From NCBI GenBank assembly GCA_012514615.1, contig JAAYZY010000580.1:1-6110 (forward strand): a stretch of DNA of 6,110 nucleotides, read 5' to 3'. Position 1 is the stretch's first letter; the number at the start of each line of letters is the position of its first letter. Position numbers and translations under genes: made by a program. The notes beneath the pieces were generated by a model. That model saw nothing but the letters and a program-made list of their open reading frames with translations. It did no database searches and was not told the origin of the DNA. Shown here in pieces: positions 5,741 through 6,110 of this stretch. This DNA comes from Chloroflexota bacterium (lineage in GTDB: Bacteria; Chloroflexota; Anaerolineae; DTPP01).

Positions 5741-6110
5741 TGCCGCACTCCGAGGGCAAGGGGTTAGGGGGACACCCCATGGGGCTCGGAGGAAGCGCTC
5801 CCGGCCAAGCGTCTCGCGACGGCGCTTCTCGCATCCTCATGGTGGACCACGACGTGCTGGCGCTGGAGCCGCACCAGATGCAGCTCTCGCAGGCCGGACA
5901 TCATGTGTTCAGCGCCGCTCCCGGCCCCCATGCCCTGCAAGCCATATGGGGCGCCAGTCCCGACCTGGTGGTGCTGCGTTTCTGCCCTAGTCGGGACAGA
6001 TGGGACTTCTGCCAGCGCTTGCTCGCCAGCACCGACGCTCCTCTTTTCGTCCTGCTCAGCGCCAGCAACAGGCAAGACTGCATCAGGGCTCTGGAGATGG
6101 GTGTCGATGA
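5740..6110 (+). CDS. Degenerate receiver-domain protein, N-terminal part (runs off right edge)
   Basis: The frame starts with an ATG sharing its A with the TGA of the response regulator (TGATG), and 123 residues are visible before the edge. After a Gly-rich leader of 30 residues, a receiver fold is recognisable from RILMVDHDVL (31-40) through SPDLVVLRFCP (73-83), FVLLSAS (103-109) and ALEMGVD (117-123), matching the neighbour along its length. The place of the phosphoacceptor Asp is Arg80, and the acidic pair reads Asp-His-Asp (36-38), so ordinary phosphorylation is unlikely and this is a pseudo-receiver. The output domain is beyond the window. The start is uncertain: an ATG at 5779 (M14), preceded by AGGGGG, would shorten the leader. 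Translation is probably coupled to the regulator before it. It may pair with or modulate that regulator; this is inferred from position only. Confidence 0.75.
   Translation, partial: MPHSEGKGLGGHPMGLGGSAPGQASRDGASRILMVDHDVLALEPHQMQLSQAGHHVFSAAPGPHALQAIWGASPDLVVLRFCPSRDRWDFCQRLLASTDAPLFVLLSASNRQDCIRALEMGVD

Overview
This 6.1 kb, GC-rich window comes from a bacterial chromosome and looks like the regulatory and priming end of an exopolysaccharide or capsule locus. The mix of genes (PQQ-type propeller protein, NusG paralogue, polyprenyl glycosylphosphotransferase, GT4-like glycosyltransferase, OmpR-type regulator), the GC-rich codons and the purine-rich ribosome sites would suit Chloroflexota. 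No rRNA or other marker gene is present, so this placement is a weak guess.

Layout. Left, on the minus strand: the N-terminal part of an exported PQQ-repeat beta-propeller protein (running off the left edge, start near 730), and upstream of it a NusG/RfaH-like elongation factor (1016-1567). They are separated by about 285 bases with no gene. Centre, on the plus strand and divergent from these: a membrane-anchored sugar-phosphate transferase that starts glycan assembly on undecaprenyl phosphate (1840-3354), followed 37 bases later by a cytosolic glycosyltransferase (3392-4534). Right, on the plus strand after about 490 non-coding bases: an OmpR/PhoB-type response regulator (5027-5740) and, overlapping its stop codon, a second receiver-domain protein that lacks the phosphoacceptor aspartate and runs off the right edge.

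How they may work together. The transferase loads the first sugar phosphate on the lipid carrier and the glycosyltransferase extends it. The NusG-like protein may let RNA polymerase read through a long polysaccharide operon. The response regulator pair could tie expression to a signal; no kinase is visible here. These regulatory links are inferred from context.

Two sigma70-like promoters are readable: one for the NusG-like gene (minus strand, TTGACC-17-TACTAT) and one for the response regulator (TTGACT-16-TAGTAT with an extended -10). Around them lie an inverted repeat over the NusG-like promoter, mutually exclusive hairpins just ahead of the transferase start, and an 11-bp-spaced direct repeat just upstream of the regulator promoter. 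No CRISPR array, tRNA, rRNA, insertion sequence or clear rho-independent terminator was seen. No wholly new system is evident; the most interesting points are the regulatory sites and the degenerate receiver.
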